Shown: one piece after another, positions 1 through 8,033 of the stretch
Position numbering within the stretch: position 1 is the stretch's first letter
How the letters are laid out: every line of letters starts with the position of its first letter
Source: Deltaproteobacteria bacterium
GTDB lineage: Bacteria; Myxococcota_A; Polyangia; Polyangiales; Houyiibacteriaceae
Direction of reading: 5' to 3'
Assembly (NCBI GenBank): GCA_017644045.1
Contig: JAEPMI010000006.1
Location: 343,314 to 407,313 of the forward strand
DNA length: 64,000 nucleotides
Program-made: the position numbers and the translations under genes
Notes under the pieces: model-generated
The model's input: only the letters and a program-made list of their open reading frames with translations
Database searches by the model: none
Told to the model about the DNA's origin: nothing

Positions 1-99
1 TACGGTTCTCGGAGTCGGCGATCGGTTCTCGGAGTCGGCGATCGGTTCTCGGAGTCGGCGATCGGTTCTCGGAGTCGGCGATCGGTTCTCGGAGTCGGC
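1..99. repeat. 20-bp tandem repeat, about five copies
   Basis: A unit reading CGGTTCTCGGAGTCGGCGAT is repeated in register from base 3. There are four full copies and a 17-base fifth copy that stops at base 99, directly beside the stop codon of the rluB-like gene (100-102, minus strand). The period of 20 is not a multiple of three, so it is not a coding repeat with a constant peptide. The array probably continues beyond the left edge. Related GTCGG-rich strings occur inside genes at about 33840-33950 and 55100-55310. Confidence 0.95.
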
Positions 100-840
100 T
101 CAGCTGTTCCGGTGCTTCGCCGGATTCAGATACTTCTTCTTCAGCAACTCGAGCTCCTTGCCGTGGAGCTCACGCATCTCGCCCGGGCGAAGGCCGTCGG
201 CGGTGATGCCCGCGAAGCTGAGTCGGACGAGCCGCATGACCCGGTGGCCGATGGCGTCACCCATCCGGTGCACCTGACGGTTCATGCCTTCCTTGAGCGT
301 GATGTTCACCCAGGTGTTGTTGTGCTCTGCGCGCTCGACGAAGACCTCCGCCGGTCGTGTCGTTCGCCCGTCGTCGAGCACCACGCCGTTGCGCAGCTTG
401 TCGAGCGCCTCGACGTCCACCCGGCCCTGCATCTTCGCGAGGTAGACCTTCGGCACGCCGCCCACCGGTCGCAGGAGCGCGTCGGTCATGTCGCCGTCGT
501 TGGTCGCCAGCATCACGCCGCTCGTGTGGTAGTCGAGCCGGCCGACCGGGTGCACCTGCACGTGGGCACGCTTCAGGATCTCCGCCAGCGTCGCCCGGCC
601 CTCCGGGTCCTCGAGCGTGCTGACCATCTCGCGCGGTTTGTGGAGGACGAAATACATCCGCGTCTCGGCGACGACTCGGCGGCCGTCGACCTCGACCCGA
701 TCCTTGTGGGGATCGACCTTCGTGCCGAGCTCGGTGACGACCTTGCCGTTCACCCGGACGCGGCCCGCGGTGATCAGCTTCTCGGCCTTACGCCGCGAGG
801 CGATGCCCGCGGCGGCGATGACTTTCTGTAGGCGCTCCAA
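100..840 (-). CDS. rluB: 16S/23S rRNA pseudouridine synthase, RsuA/RluB family
   Basis: This 246-residue protein has an N-terminal S4 RNA-binding domain (about residues 1-60, with the SRRKAEKLI signature). A pseudouridine synthase domain follows, with the catalytic Asp in GRLDYHTSG at about residue 101 and a conserved TNDGD. The family isomerises uridine to pseudouridine in rRNA. The N-terminus resembles RluB, but family membership is surer than the exact target. The start is TTG (838-840) without a clear Shine-Dalgarno sequence; no upstream start fits the S4 domain better. The gene ends at the 20-bp tandem array. The upstream neighbour on the same strand is the lipoprotein gene ending at 856. 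Confidence 0.88.
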   Translation of the reverse strand: MERLQKVIAAAGIASRRKAEKLITAGRVRVNGKVVTELGTKVDPHKDRVEVDGRRVVAETRMYFVLHKPREMVSTLEDPEGRATLAEILKRAHVQVHPVGRLDYHTSGVMLATNDGDMTDALLRPVGGVPKVYLAKMQGRVDVEALDKLRNGVVLDDGRTTRPAEVFVERAEHNNTWVNITLKEGMNRQVHRMGDAIGHRVMRLVRLSFAGITADGLRPGEMRELHGKELELLKKKYLNPAKHRNS

Positions 841-855
841 GGGGATGCGGAAGGC

Positions 856-1587
856 TCAGCCTTCGGCCTCGTCTTCTTCTTCGTCGCCCTCTTCGCCCTC
901 GGCCGCCTCGGCCTCTTCCTGGGCCTGACGCTCGGCCTCTTCGCGGGCCCGCTGCTCGTACCAGATGGTGTCCCGGTCCCAACGGTCGACGCGACCGTCG
1001 CCATCCAGGTCCACGCCGGAGCGGACCACGCGGCCCTCCTCGTAGTACTCCCAGACGTCGGGGCGCCAGTTGCTCGCCGTGCTGCGGCCGGCGAGGTCGC
1101 GCTCACCGCGCAGCGGTCGGCCGTTTTCGTAGAAGACCTTGGTATCGATGTTTCCGTCGGCGTTGGTGTCCTGCTCCATGCGGGCGATGCGGCCGCGCTC
1201 GAAGAAGGTCACCTCGTCCATCTTGCCGTCGAAGTTGCGGTCGGCCTCTTCGCGCGCCGGCCGCCCCTCGTCGTTGTAGTAACGGACGATGTCCTTGGTG
1301 CCGTCACCGTTCAGGTCGGCCTCGCGGCAGATCAGGATCAGCCGGGCGAGCCGGCCGGTCCCCTTCACCAGAAACACCTTTCGGACGTCCGGGTAGTCGT
1401 CGCCGGAGGTGTCGTACTCGCTGACCTCTCGGTCGGTGCCGCCTTCACAGCGGCCCTGGTCGTCCGTTGGGCGCTCGGCGCCCGACGCGGACTCCGCGCG
1501 CTCCGGCGCGTTGCGGCGGGCTTCCTCTTCGTCGTCGCCGCAGCCGACGAGGGCCAGGGCGAGCGACGCGATGAGCAGGGTCCTCAC
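856..1587 (-). CDS. Lipoprotein with repeated Asp/Asn-Gly calcium-loop-like motifs (copy 1)
   Basis: The 243-residue product starts with a short hydrophobic signal and a lipobox (ALVGC, Cys at about 16), so it should be a lipid-anchored envelope protein. The body repeats a unit of about 24 residues that pairs a D-x-N-x-DG-x-x-D loop (for example DTNADGNIDTK and DLDGDGRVDR) with a Y/F-E-x-GR strand. The loops look like EF-hand or thrombospondin-type calcium loops, but calcium binding is inference. The C-terminus is a Glu/Ala/Asp-rich acidic tail. Its start overlaps the stop of the upstream paralogue by four bases (1584-1587), so the two are probably translationally coupled. No enzyme motif was seen; the function is unknown. 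Confidence 0.85.
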   Translation of the reverse strand: MRTLLIASLALALVGCGDDEEEARRNAPERAESASGAERPTDDQGRCEGGTDREVSEYDTSGDDYPDVRKVFLVKGTGRLARLILICREADLNGDGTKDIVRYYNDEGRPAREEADRNFDGKMDEVTFFERGRIARMEQDTNADGNIDTKVFYENGRPLRGERDLAGRSTASNWRPDVWEYYEEGRVVRSGVDLDGDGRVDRWDRDTIWYEQRAREEAERQAQEEAEAAEGEEGDEEEDEAEG

Positions 1588-2483
1588 TGGTCGCCTCCTT
1601 CGGTGCCGGCGCCGCCGCTGACGATGTCGGCGATCGACTCCTCGTTGTCCTGGGCGTTCTCGCCGTCCTCACCCTCGGCGGGATCGTCTTCGCCCTCGGC
1701 GCCGTCCGCGTCGTCGCTCGGGACGGTCCCGTTCGCCGGCGCGGAGCTCTCCTCCTCGGACTCCTCGGGGAGGATCTCGCAGGTGATCCGCTCGTCGGCC
1801 GGCCCGGCCTGGTCCGGCGGGACGTCCTCGTCGCGGTCGGGCTGGCCGTCGCGGTCGGTGTCGTACTGGATCTTGGTCAGGCGCCCCTCGGTGAAGAGCT
1901 CCCACTTCTCGGGCTCTCCGTCGTTGTTGTCGTCGTAGCGAGCCTGGCTGATCCGGCCGTCCTCGTAGTCTTCCCAGGTGTCCACGTCGCCGTCGTTGGT
2001 CCGGTCACGCTCCGCGTGGGACACGAGGCCGTTCGCGCACCACATCCACGTGTCGATGCGCCGGTTGAAGTTCGTGTCGAGCTCCTTCCGGACGAGGTTG
2101 CCGTTCTCGAAGTAGGCGATCTGGTCCATGCGACCGTCGAAGTCGAAATCGTGCTCCTCGCGAATGGGCGTCTGGCCGTCGGGCGCGTAGAAGCGGGTCA
2201 CGTCGGTCTGACCGTCGAAGTTCATGTCGATCTCGGTGCACCGCCGGACGCCGTCGGCCACCGCATGTCGGATGTCCGGAGCCCCGTCGTTGTTCACGTC
2301 GACGGCCTGGACATCGACCCCGCTGGCGACGCACTGCTCACGGACGTTCTCGTCGCCGCGGCTGCCCTCGAGGACGTCGTTGGCCTCGGCCACACCCTCC
2401 TCGTCGTCTCCGCAGGCGGTGGCCGTCAGAGCCAGGAGCGCCGCGAGCGCGACGTGACCGTATTTGATCCAATGATTTCGCAT
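1584..2483 (-). CDS. Lipoprotein with repeated Asp/Asn-Gly calcium-loop-like motifs (copy 2)
   Basis: The start is placed at ATG 2483. It has a GGAGAC Shine-Dalgarno sequence just upstream and opens a proper signal peptide ending in a lipobox (TATAC, Cys at about 24). The open frame extends 46 codons further without a signal-like sequence. The 299-residue product shares the architecture of its downstream neighbour: five or more units of D-x-N-x-DG-x-x-D followed by Y-x-x-GR (DNNDGEPEKW, DTDRDGQPDRDE). The C-terminus is acidic and low in complexity. The pair most likely arose by tandem duplication. Function is unknown; the fold may be a calcium-stabilised repeat rod. Confidence 0.85.
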   Translation of the reverse strand: MRNHWIKYGHVALAALLALTATACGDDEEGVAEANDVLEGSRGDENVREQCVASGVDVQAVDVNNDGAPDIRHAVADGVRRCTEIDMNFDGQTDVTRFYAPDGQTPIREEHDFDFDGRMDQIAYFENGNLVRKELDTNFNRRIDTWMWCANGLVSHAERDRTNDGDVDTWEDYEDGRISQARYDDNNDGEPEKWELFTEGRLTKIQYDTDRDGQPDRDEDVPPDQAGPADERITCEILPEESEEESSAPANGTVPSDDADGAEGEDDPAEGEDGENAQDNEESIADIVSGGAGTEGGDQ

Positions 2484-2609
2484 GGTTGTCTCCGCGAGCC
2501 GACTCGCAGCGGGCGCAAGCTCCCCCGGAGCGCAGTGCGCCCTGGGAGCATATGCGGCCCTATCATGGGCCCGCAAGGCGCGCGAGGCCGGCCGATGGAT
2601 ACGCGATGG

Positions 2610-2632
2610 GGCGTCAATCAACGATTGACGCC
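2610..2632. promoter_or_regulatory. Perfect palindrome, candidate RHH operator
   Basis: GGCGTCAATC and GATTGACGCC form 10-bp perfect arms around AAC. The right arm contains TTGACG (2625-2630), a good -35 hexamer for the downstream ribbon-helix-helix gene, with AT-richer CCATATAGG following. A repressor site overlapping -35 is the simplest reading. Autoregulation by the RHH product is inference. Confidence 0.5.
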
Positions 2633-2689
2633 ATGTGTAGTGCCATATAGGTTCACCCGCGCTCGCTTCGGCGGGCGGAGCTCACCACG

Positions 2690-2878
2690 ATGGCCCGCAA
2701 GAAGATCTCCACCACCGTCTACATCACGCCCGAGCAGAACGAGCAGCTCAAGCTCCTGCACGAGCGAACCAAGGTTCCCGTCGCGGTCTACATCCGCGAG
2801 GGGATCGATCTCGTGCTCGAGCGCCACAAGGACGAGCTCCCAGGCCAGCTCACGCTGGACGCCGCCACCGAGCGGTGA
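2690..2878 (+). CDS. Ribbon-helix-helix (CopG/Arc-like) DNA-binding protein
   Basis: This 62-residue protein has the RHH pattern: a short basic strand (KKISTTVYIT, residues 4-13), helix 1 (PEQNEQLKLLHERT) and helix 2 after the turn at VPVAVYIREGIDLVLERH. RHH proteins bind DNA as dimers through the N-terminal strand, usually at palindromes, and are often autoregulatory or antitoxins. No toxin gene is adjacent; the next gene is lepA, 91 bases away. A GGAG lies nine bases before the ATG. Three palindromes with GATC or GATT at the inner ends of their arms lie around this gene (2610-2632, 2888-2901, 2944-2960), which supports a local regulatory role. The regulated genes are not known. Confidence 0.82.
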   Translation: MARKKISTTVYITPEQNEQLKLLHERTKVPVAVYIREGIDLVLERHKDELPGQLTLDAATER

Positions 2879-2887
2879 CGGGTCCGG

Positions 2888-2901
2888 GCGTCGATCGACG
2901 C
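2888..2901. promoter_or_regulatory. 14-bp perfect palindrome
   Basis: GCGTCGATCGACGC reads identically on both strands, between the RHH gene and lepA. Its half-site (with the preceding G, GGCGTCGATC) differs at one base from the arm of the palindrome at 2610. It may be a second operator of the same protein; this is inference from similarity. Confidence 0.4.
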
Positions 2902-2943
2902 TCGCTGCCTTGCCGAGGACGCCTGCTGCCGTCATGGACGGGT

Positions 2944-2960
2944 GCGCGATCTGATCGCGC
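2944..2960. promoter_or_regulatory. Inverted repeat just before lepA
   Basis: GCGCGATC, a single T, then GATCGCGC form a perfect inverted repeat that ends ten bases before the lepA ATG. In RNA it could form a seven-pair hairpin with a CTG loop. lepA has no visible Shine-Dalgarno sequence, so this may be a DNA operator or a structure at the translation start. Confidence 0.4.
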
Positions 2961-2969
2961 CTAACGACG

Positions 2970-4775
2970 ATGTCCGCCCCCCTCTCCAAGATCCGCAACT
3001 TCTGCATCATCGCTCACATCGACCACGGGAAGAGCACCCTGGCCGACCGCATCCTCGATGTGACCGGAGCGATCACCTCCCGCGAGAAGAAGGAGCAGCT
3101 CCTCGACCGCATGGAGCTCGAGCAGGAGCGGGGCATCACCATCAAGTCGCAGGGCGTCCGGCTGCCCTACGTCGCCGAGGACGGAGTCGAGTACCAGCTC
3201 AACCTCATCGACACGCCCGGCCACGTGGACTTCAGCTACGAGGTCAGCCGTAGCCTCGCCGCCTGTGAGGGCGCGCTGCTGGTGGTCGACGCCACCCAGG
3301 GCGTCGAGGCGCAGACGCTCGCCAACGTCTACCTGGCGCTCGAGGGCGACCTCGAGATCATCCCGGTCTTCAACAAGATCGACCTGCCGAGCGCCGACGT
3401 GGAGCGCGTGCAGTACGAGGTCGAGGAGGTCATCGGCCTCGAGGTCGAAGAGGTTCTGGCCTGCAGCGGCAAGACTGGCGAAGGCGTGAAGGAGATCCTC
3501 GAAGCCGTCGTGAAGAAGGTCCCGCCGCCCAAGGCCAAGGAAGAGGGGCCGCTGCGCGCCCTACTCTTCGACAGCTGGTACGACAGCTACCGCGGCGCGA
3601 TGGGCATGATGCGGGTCGTCGACGGCACCGTGAAGAAGGGCGACAAGATCAAGCTCATGGCGACCGGCGCCGAGCACGTCGTCACCGAGCTCGGTGTGTT
3701 CAGCCCCTGGCCCAAGGAGGTCGACCACCTCGGGCCCGGCGAGGTCGGCGTCTTCGCCGCGTCGATCAAGGAGATCGAGGACCTCAAGGTCGGCGACACG
3801 CTGACCCACGTGCACGACCGAGCGGAGAGTCCGCTCCCCGGCTTCAAGGAAGTGAAGCCGATGGTCTTCTGCGGCGTCTTCCCGACCGACGCCGACCAGT
3901 ACTCGGACCTGCGCGACGCGCTCGAGAAGCTGAAGCTCAACGACGCCGCGCTCTTCTGGGAGCCGGACACCTCCGAGGCCCTCGGCTTCGGCTTCCGCTG
4001 CGGTTTCCTCGGGCTGCTCCACATGGAGATCGTCCAGGAGCGCCTCGAGCGCGAGTACAACCTGGACCTGATCACGACGGCGCCGAGCGTCGTCTATCAC
4101 GTGTACATGCGCGACGGCTCCATGAAGGAGGTCGAGAACCCCTCGCTCCTCCCGGAGACCGGCGACATCGACCGGGTCGAGGAGCCCTACTTCGAGGTCT
4201 CGATCCACGTGCCCTCGGAGTACGTCGGGCCCGTCATCAAGCTCTGCCAGGACCGCCGCGGCGAGCAGAAGGACCTCAAGTACGCCAGCCAGAACCGCGT
4301 GATCATCGTCTACGCGCTCCCGCTGGCCGAGGTCCTCTACGACTTCTTCGACAAGCTCAAGAGCGTGACGAAGGGCTACGCCTCGATGGACTACGAGCTC
4401 GAGGGCTACCGCGCGAACAAGCTCGTGCGGCTCGACATGCTCATCAACGGCGACAAGGTCGACGCGCTCAGCGCCATCGTCCACAAGGACAACGCCTTCC
4501 ACATCGGCCGTGAGCTCGCCGCGAAGCTCAAGAAGATCGTGCCGCGCCAGATGTACGAGGTCGCCATCCAGGCCGCCATCGGCTCGAAGATCATCGCCCG
4601 CGAGACCGTCCGCGCCATGCGCAAGGACGTCACCGCGAAGTGCTACGGCGGCGACATCAGCCGAAAGCGCAAGCTCCTCCAGAAGCAGAAGGAGGGCAAG
4701 AAGCGCATGAAGGCGGTCGGCTCGGTCGACATCCCCCAGGAGGCGTTCCACGCCATCCTGAAGGTCGACAGCTAG
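2970..4775 (+). CDS. lepA: Elongation factor 4 (LepA), ribosomal back-translocase GTPase
   Basis: The 601-residue protein matches LepA length (about 600). It shows the translational GTPase motifs in order: P-loop AHIDHGKST (residues 15-23), switch [15 protein letters not shown] (G3), and NKID (G4). The elongation factor II/III domains follow, and the LepA-specific C-terminal domain carries the [18 protein letters not shown] signature. EF4 binds the ribosome and affects elongation and subunit biogenesis under stress; it is cytosolic or membrane-associated. The usual neighbour signal peptidase gene (lepB) is not present. Translation starts at ATG 2970, below an inverted repeat and without a clear Shine-Dalgarno sequence. 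Confidence 0.98.
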   Translation: MSAPLSKIRNFCIIAHIDHGKSTLADRILDVTGAITSREKKEQLLDRMELEQERGITIKSQGVRLPYVAEDGVEYQLNLIDTPGHVDFSYEVSRSLAACEGALLVVDATQGVEAQTLANVYLALEGDLEIIPVFNKIDLPSADVERVQYEVEEVIGLEVEEVLACSGKTGEGVKEILEAVVKKVPPPKAKEEGPLRALLFDSWYDSYRGAMGMMRVVDGTVKKGDKIKLMATGAEHVVTELGVFSPWPKEVDHLGPGEVGVFAASIKEIEDLKVGDTLTHVHDRAESPLPGFKEVKPMVFCGVFPTDADQYSDLRDALEKLKLNDAALFWEPDTSEALGFGFRCGFLGLLHMEIVQERLEREYNLDLITTAPSVVYHVYMRDGSMKEVENPSLLPETGDIDRVEEPYFEVSIHVPSEYVGPVIKLCQDRRGEQKDLKYASQNRVIIVYALPLAEVLYDFFDKLKSVTKGYASMDYELEGYRANKLVRLDMLINGDKVDALSAIVHKDNAFHIGRELAAKLKKIVPRQMYEVAIQAAIGSKIIARETVRAMRKDVTAKCYGGDISRKRKLLQKQKEGKKRMKAVGSVDIPQEAFHAILKVDS

Positions 4776-4790
4776 CGCTCGCGCTGCAGG

Positions 4791-4825
4791 GCACCATCGC
4801 GTCCTTCACCGGAGGGTGATGGTGC
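4791..4825 (+). terminator. Possible rho-independent-like hairpin after lepA
   Basis: GCACCATC and GATGGTGC are perfect 8-bp arms 19 bases apart, with a competing inner TCACC/GGTGA pair. There is no T-run, so termination is plausible but weakly supported. Confidence 0.35.
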
Positions 4826-4954
4826 ATCGTCACGACGAAAGCGGCCCGTCTCCAATCCTCCAACGGAGAGATCCACTGCAGGAGCCGAGCGGATGAGTTA
4901 GAGTCAAAACCGAATGGTTTGCTGACTCCCGGCCAACCAGAAAGAGTCCTTCTG

Positions 4955-7900
4955 GTGACCAATCATTCGCGCCTGGTGGTCTCGCTCGTCGCGACCATGT
5001 CCACTCTCCTCGGCTGCGACGCCAGCTCGAACCCCACCGGGGACGCGGGTCCGTTCGGAACACGGGACATCGGCGAGCCCTGTGTTACGGGCCGTGACTG
5101 TCGCACTGGTTTGTGCATCGCGATAGCCACCGACCGCAGCGTCTGCACGCGCACCTGTTCCAGCGACGATGGCTGCCCGAATGGTGACACCTGGGGGTGC
5201 ATATCCCCCGAGAACTTCGACCAACGGGTTTGTGGCTGTGTCCCGGATGCAGCGGAAGAAGTGTGCGGCGATGGGGTCGACAACGAGTGCAACGGAGCCG
5301 TCGACGACTGCCGACTTTGTTTTGGCGAACCGGTCGGCGAGAACGACCCACGGCACTGCGGTGACTGCGGGAATGCGTGCGGGACGGATCAGAGCTGCGT
5401 CGATGGTGATTGCGAGTGCACCGACTCCAGTCTCAGCATCTGCGACAACGGATGTGTCGACATCTCCGTCGACACGAGCCACTGCGGAGCGTGTGGCAGT
5501 GCCTGCGCCAGTCACGAGGTCTGCGCTGGTGGCCGGTGCGTATGTCCAGCAAGCTCGCCCGACCGCTGCGGAGAGAGTTGCGTGGACACCTCCAGCGACG
5601 ACCAGCACTGTGGCGGCTGCAACGCCGCTTGCAGCCCGGCTCAGACCTGCTTTGCCGGCGAATGCGAGTGTCCGAACGAGCTCGACATCCTCTGCGACGA
5701 CGCCTGTGTGGATCCTTCGAACGACGAGGACCACTGCGGTGGCTGCGGAGCCAGCTGCGCAGACGGGCAAGTGTGTCTCGATGGCGAATGCAACTGCCCT
5801 GCGTCGACGCCCACCCTCTGCGACGGCTCGTGCGTTGCGACCGCCACCAGTGACGCCCACTGCGGGTCATGCGGGAACGCTTGCCTCGGGGAACTCTCGT
5901 GTTCTGGCGGTTCCTGCAGCTGTGACGTCGGTGAGTCGGCATGCGGTACGTCTTGCGTCCAGCTCGGTGACGACGAAGCCAACTGCGGGGCCTGTGGAAA
6001 CACCTGCCCGTCGACGCTCGTCTGCGCCAGCGGGACCTGCGTCTGTCCCCGAGCGGGCGACCTGTTCTGCGGTGGAGAGTGCGTACGGGTAGCAACCGAT
6101 GAGGCGAACTGCGGCGCCTGCGGCAACACGTGCGCTGGGGGTGAGAACTGCCAGGGCGGCAGCTGCGTATGCTCCAGCGGGGTCTACTGCGGGCCCACCT
6201 GCATGCCCGCGCTCGATCGAGACAACTGCGGTGGATGCGGGGTCACTTGCACCGTCGACCAGACCTGCACCGTCGGCGGGTGCGTCTGCTCGGACCCACT
6301 CGCGACCTTCTGCGGCTCCAGCTGTGAGCGGCTCGACACCGACCCTACGAACTGCGGATCCTGTGGAACGACCTGCGAGGCACACCTCTCTTGCGTGAGC
6401 GGCAGCTGTACGTGCTCCGATGCAGGCGACGTCGACTGCGGCCCGATGACCGGCTGCGTGGACATTCGCGTCGACACCGAGAACTGTGGAGCCTGCGGAG
6501 TCGAGTGCCGAAACGGCGAAGTGTGCTCGTCCGGCGGTTGCCGGTGCCCCTCCACCTTTCAGGAATGGTGTCCGGCCGAAGGGAACTGCATCTCCACTCG
6601 ATTCGATGTGAACAACTGCGGTGGCTGCGGGGCGAGCTGCCGCGGAGACGAGGTGTGCTCACTCGGCCGATGTGTATGCGGCACGGGCGAGCTCTTCTGT
6701 GAGAGCCGCGGACTCTGCACCGACGTCCAAGAGAACGACCTGCACTGCGGCATGTGCGACAACGAGTGCCCACCCAGCTCCGAGTGCAACGGCGGGAGCT
6801 GCCAGTGCTTCCTGAGCACCGAGACCCCGTGCCCTGGCGGGTGTGCCGACCTCGGGGCTGACGAGCAGAACTGCGGTTCGTGCGGCGTCGTCTGTGACCC
6901 TGGGATGACTTGCTCGGACGGGCTCTGTCTATGCCCCGCGCCGATCGCTGGTGTGTTCTCGGAGTACCGCTCGACGCCCCTGGACGGCCAGGCGTGGGCC
7001 GCGCTCGGAGATGGTCGAATCGTCGTGGTGGGAAGGATCAACTACTCCAACGACCGCCAAGTCCTGCTCCTCGTGCTCAACGCGGATGGAACCGTCGCGG
7101 CTTCGGAGGTCATCGCGTACCGGAACACGACCGCCGGGGCCGGGTTCGTGTCCGTGCTAGCAGCCGCGTGGGACGGCACCACCGTGGGCATCCTCTTCTC
7201 CGAGGAAGTGGGCGGGATGGCGCAAGGCTACTTCATGCGAACCCTGCTCGATGGAACTCAGGTGACCGCTCCCATCCGCATCGATGAGGACCGTGGCACG
7301 GGAGAGATGCTCCCGACCGGCGGCATGGGCACGCCACGGCATGCGCTCTTCTACGATCCCGTCGCGGGGTTCACCGCACTCACGATGGATTACCGCGACT
7401 ACGACAGTTTCGGGCGAGAAGTGGGGTGGTCCGTCTACTCCCGCTCGCTCGGTCTCACCGGGTCGACCCTCGGTCCCTCACGACGCCTCCATTACGAAGC
7501 CAATCCCTACCACTACCAGATCGCCCGCCAGCAGTACCCGGATGGGACCATCGACGTCCTCGCGCCGGGGCTCGCCACTTCCGCCATCCGCCTGGACGCT
7601 CAGGGGGGCCCACGTAGCTCGACACTCTTGCTGGATGGGTCCACGCCTTGGGAAGACTACGCGCACGGAATCGCTCGAGCCGCAGGCGAGAACGAGTATC
7701 TGATCGGGCGTGGCAACACGACGGTACCGTCGGCGAGCTGGTTCCACGGAGCCGACCATGGGAGCTCGACCCCAGTTACGGCGACCTTCGACCTGCAGAC
7801 CTCCGCGGACCTCTATCCCCATCCCTCGGGGACGGTCGCGGCCTGGTGGGACGCCGGTCGCCATGTACGACGGATACGCCGCATCGGACCGGGCGACTGG

Positions 7901-8029
7901 GAACGGATGGACGCCGACGGGGGTGTCGTCGCCGGCTTCGCCAGCGACATCGTGCCGACCGGTCCCCTGACCGCCTTGGTCCTGGGGGTTCGCTACGTCG
8001 TGCCGATCCAGTTCGCCGACTGCCCGTAG
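4955..8029 (+). CDS. Cysteine-rich repeat lipoprotein with C-terminal beta-propeller-like domain
   Basis: GTG 4955 is preferred over the upstream TTG (4919). It follows an AAAGAG-type ribosome site and starts directly at the signal peptide, which ends in lipobox TLLGC (Cys at about 21). The product is about 1024 residues. An N-terminal Cys-rich region includes a MopE-like CGDGVDNECNGAVDDC motif. Then come 13 units of about 40 residues with the pattern H/N-C-G-x-C-x-x-x-C-x6-C-x-x-G-x-C-x-C. The last 370 or so residues have no Cys repeat and show alternating strands (RIVVVGRINY, AAWDGTTVGILF) like a beta-propeller. It is probably a disulfide-rich stalk displaying a globular head on the cell surface. 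Such proteins are sometimes misannotated as tryptophan synthase alpha chain; no TrpA motif is present. Confidence 0.88.
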   Translation: MTNHSRLVVSLVATMSTLLGCDASSNPTGDAGPFGTRDIGEPCVTGRDCRTGLCIAIATDRSVCTRTCSSDDGCPNGDTWGCISPENFDQRVCGCVPDAAEEVCGDGVDNECNGAVDDCRLCFGEPVGENDPRHCGDCGNACGTDQSCVDGDCECTDSSLSICDNGCVDISVDTSHCGACGSACASHEVCAGGRCVCPASSPDRCGESCVDTSSDDQHCGGCNAACSPAQTCFAGECECPNELDILCDDACVDPSNDEDHCGGCGASCADGQVCLDGECNCPASTPTLCDGSCVATATSDAHCGSCGNACLGELSCSGGSCSCDVGESACGTSCVQLGDDEANCGACGNTCPSTLVCASGTCVCPRAGDLFCGGECVRVATDEANCGACGNTCAGGENCQGGSCVCSSGVYCGPTCMPALDRDNCGGCGVTCTVDQTCTVGGCVCSDPLATFCGSSCERLDTDPTNCGSCGTTCEAHLSCVSGSCTCSDAGDVDCGPMTGCVDIRVDTENCGACGVECRNGEVCSSGGCRCPSTFQEWCPAEGNCISTRFDVNNCGGCGASCRGDEVCSLGRCVCGTGELFCESRGLCTDVQENDLHCGMCDNECPPSSECNGGSCQCFLSTETPCPGGCADLGADEQNCGSCGVVCDPGMTCSDGLCLCPAPIAGVFSEYRSTPLDGQAWAALGDGRIVVVGRINYSNDRQVLLLVLNADGTVAASEVIAYRNTTAGAGFVSVLAAAWDGTTVGILFSEEVGGMAQGYFMRTLLDGTQVTAPIRIDEDRGTGEMLPTGGMGTPRHALFYDPVAGFTALTMDYRDYDSFGREVGWSVYSRSLGLTGSTLGPSRRLHYEANPYHYQIARQQYPDGTIDVLAPGLATSAIRLDAQGGPRSSTLLLDGSTPWEDYAHGIARAAGENEYLIGRGNTTVPSASWFHGADHGSSTPVTATFDLQTSADLYPHPSGTVAAWWDAGRHVRRIRRIGPGDWERMDADGGVVAGFASDIVPTGPLTALVLGVRYVVPIQFADCP

Positions 8030-8033
8030 CTCC

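Noticed and set aside
1-99. CRISPR array
   Set aside because: Repeats are contiguous with no spacers, 20 bp long, and no cas gene is present.
112-831. Plus-strand open frame of 239 codons opposite rluB
   Set aside because: Antisense of a clear S4/pseudouridine synthase gene.
2690-2878. Antitoxin of a toxin-antitoxin pair
   Set aside because: RHH fold fits, but no small toxin-like gene overlaps or adjoins it; lepA is next.
4955-8029. Tryptophan synthase alpha chain or EGF-like protein
   Set aside because: No TIM-barrel or TrpA motif; Cys spacing differs from EGF, and there is a lipobox.
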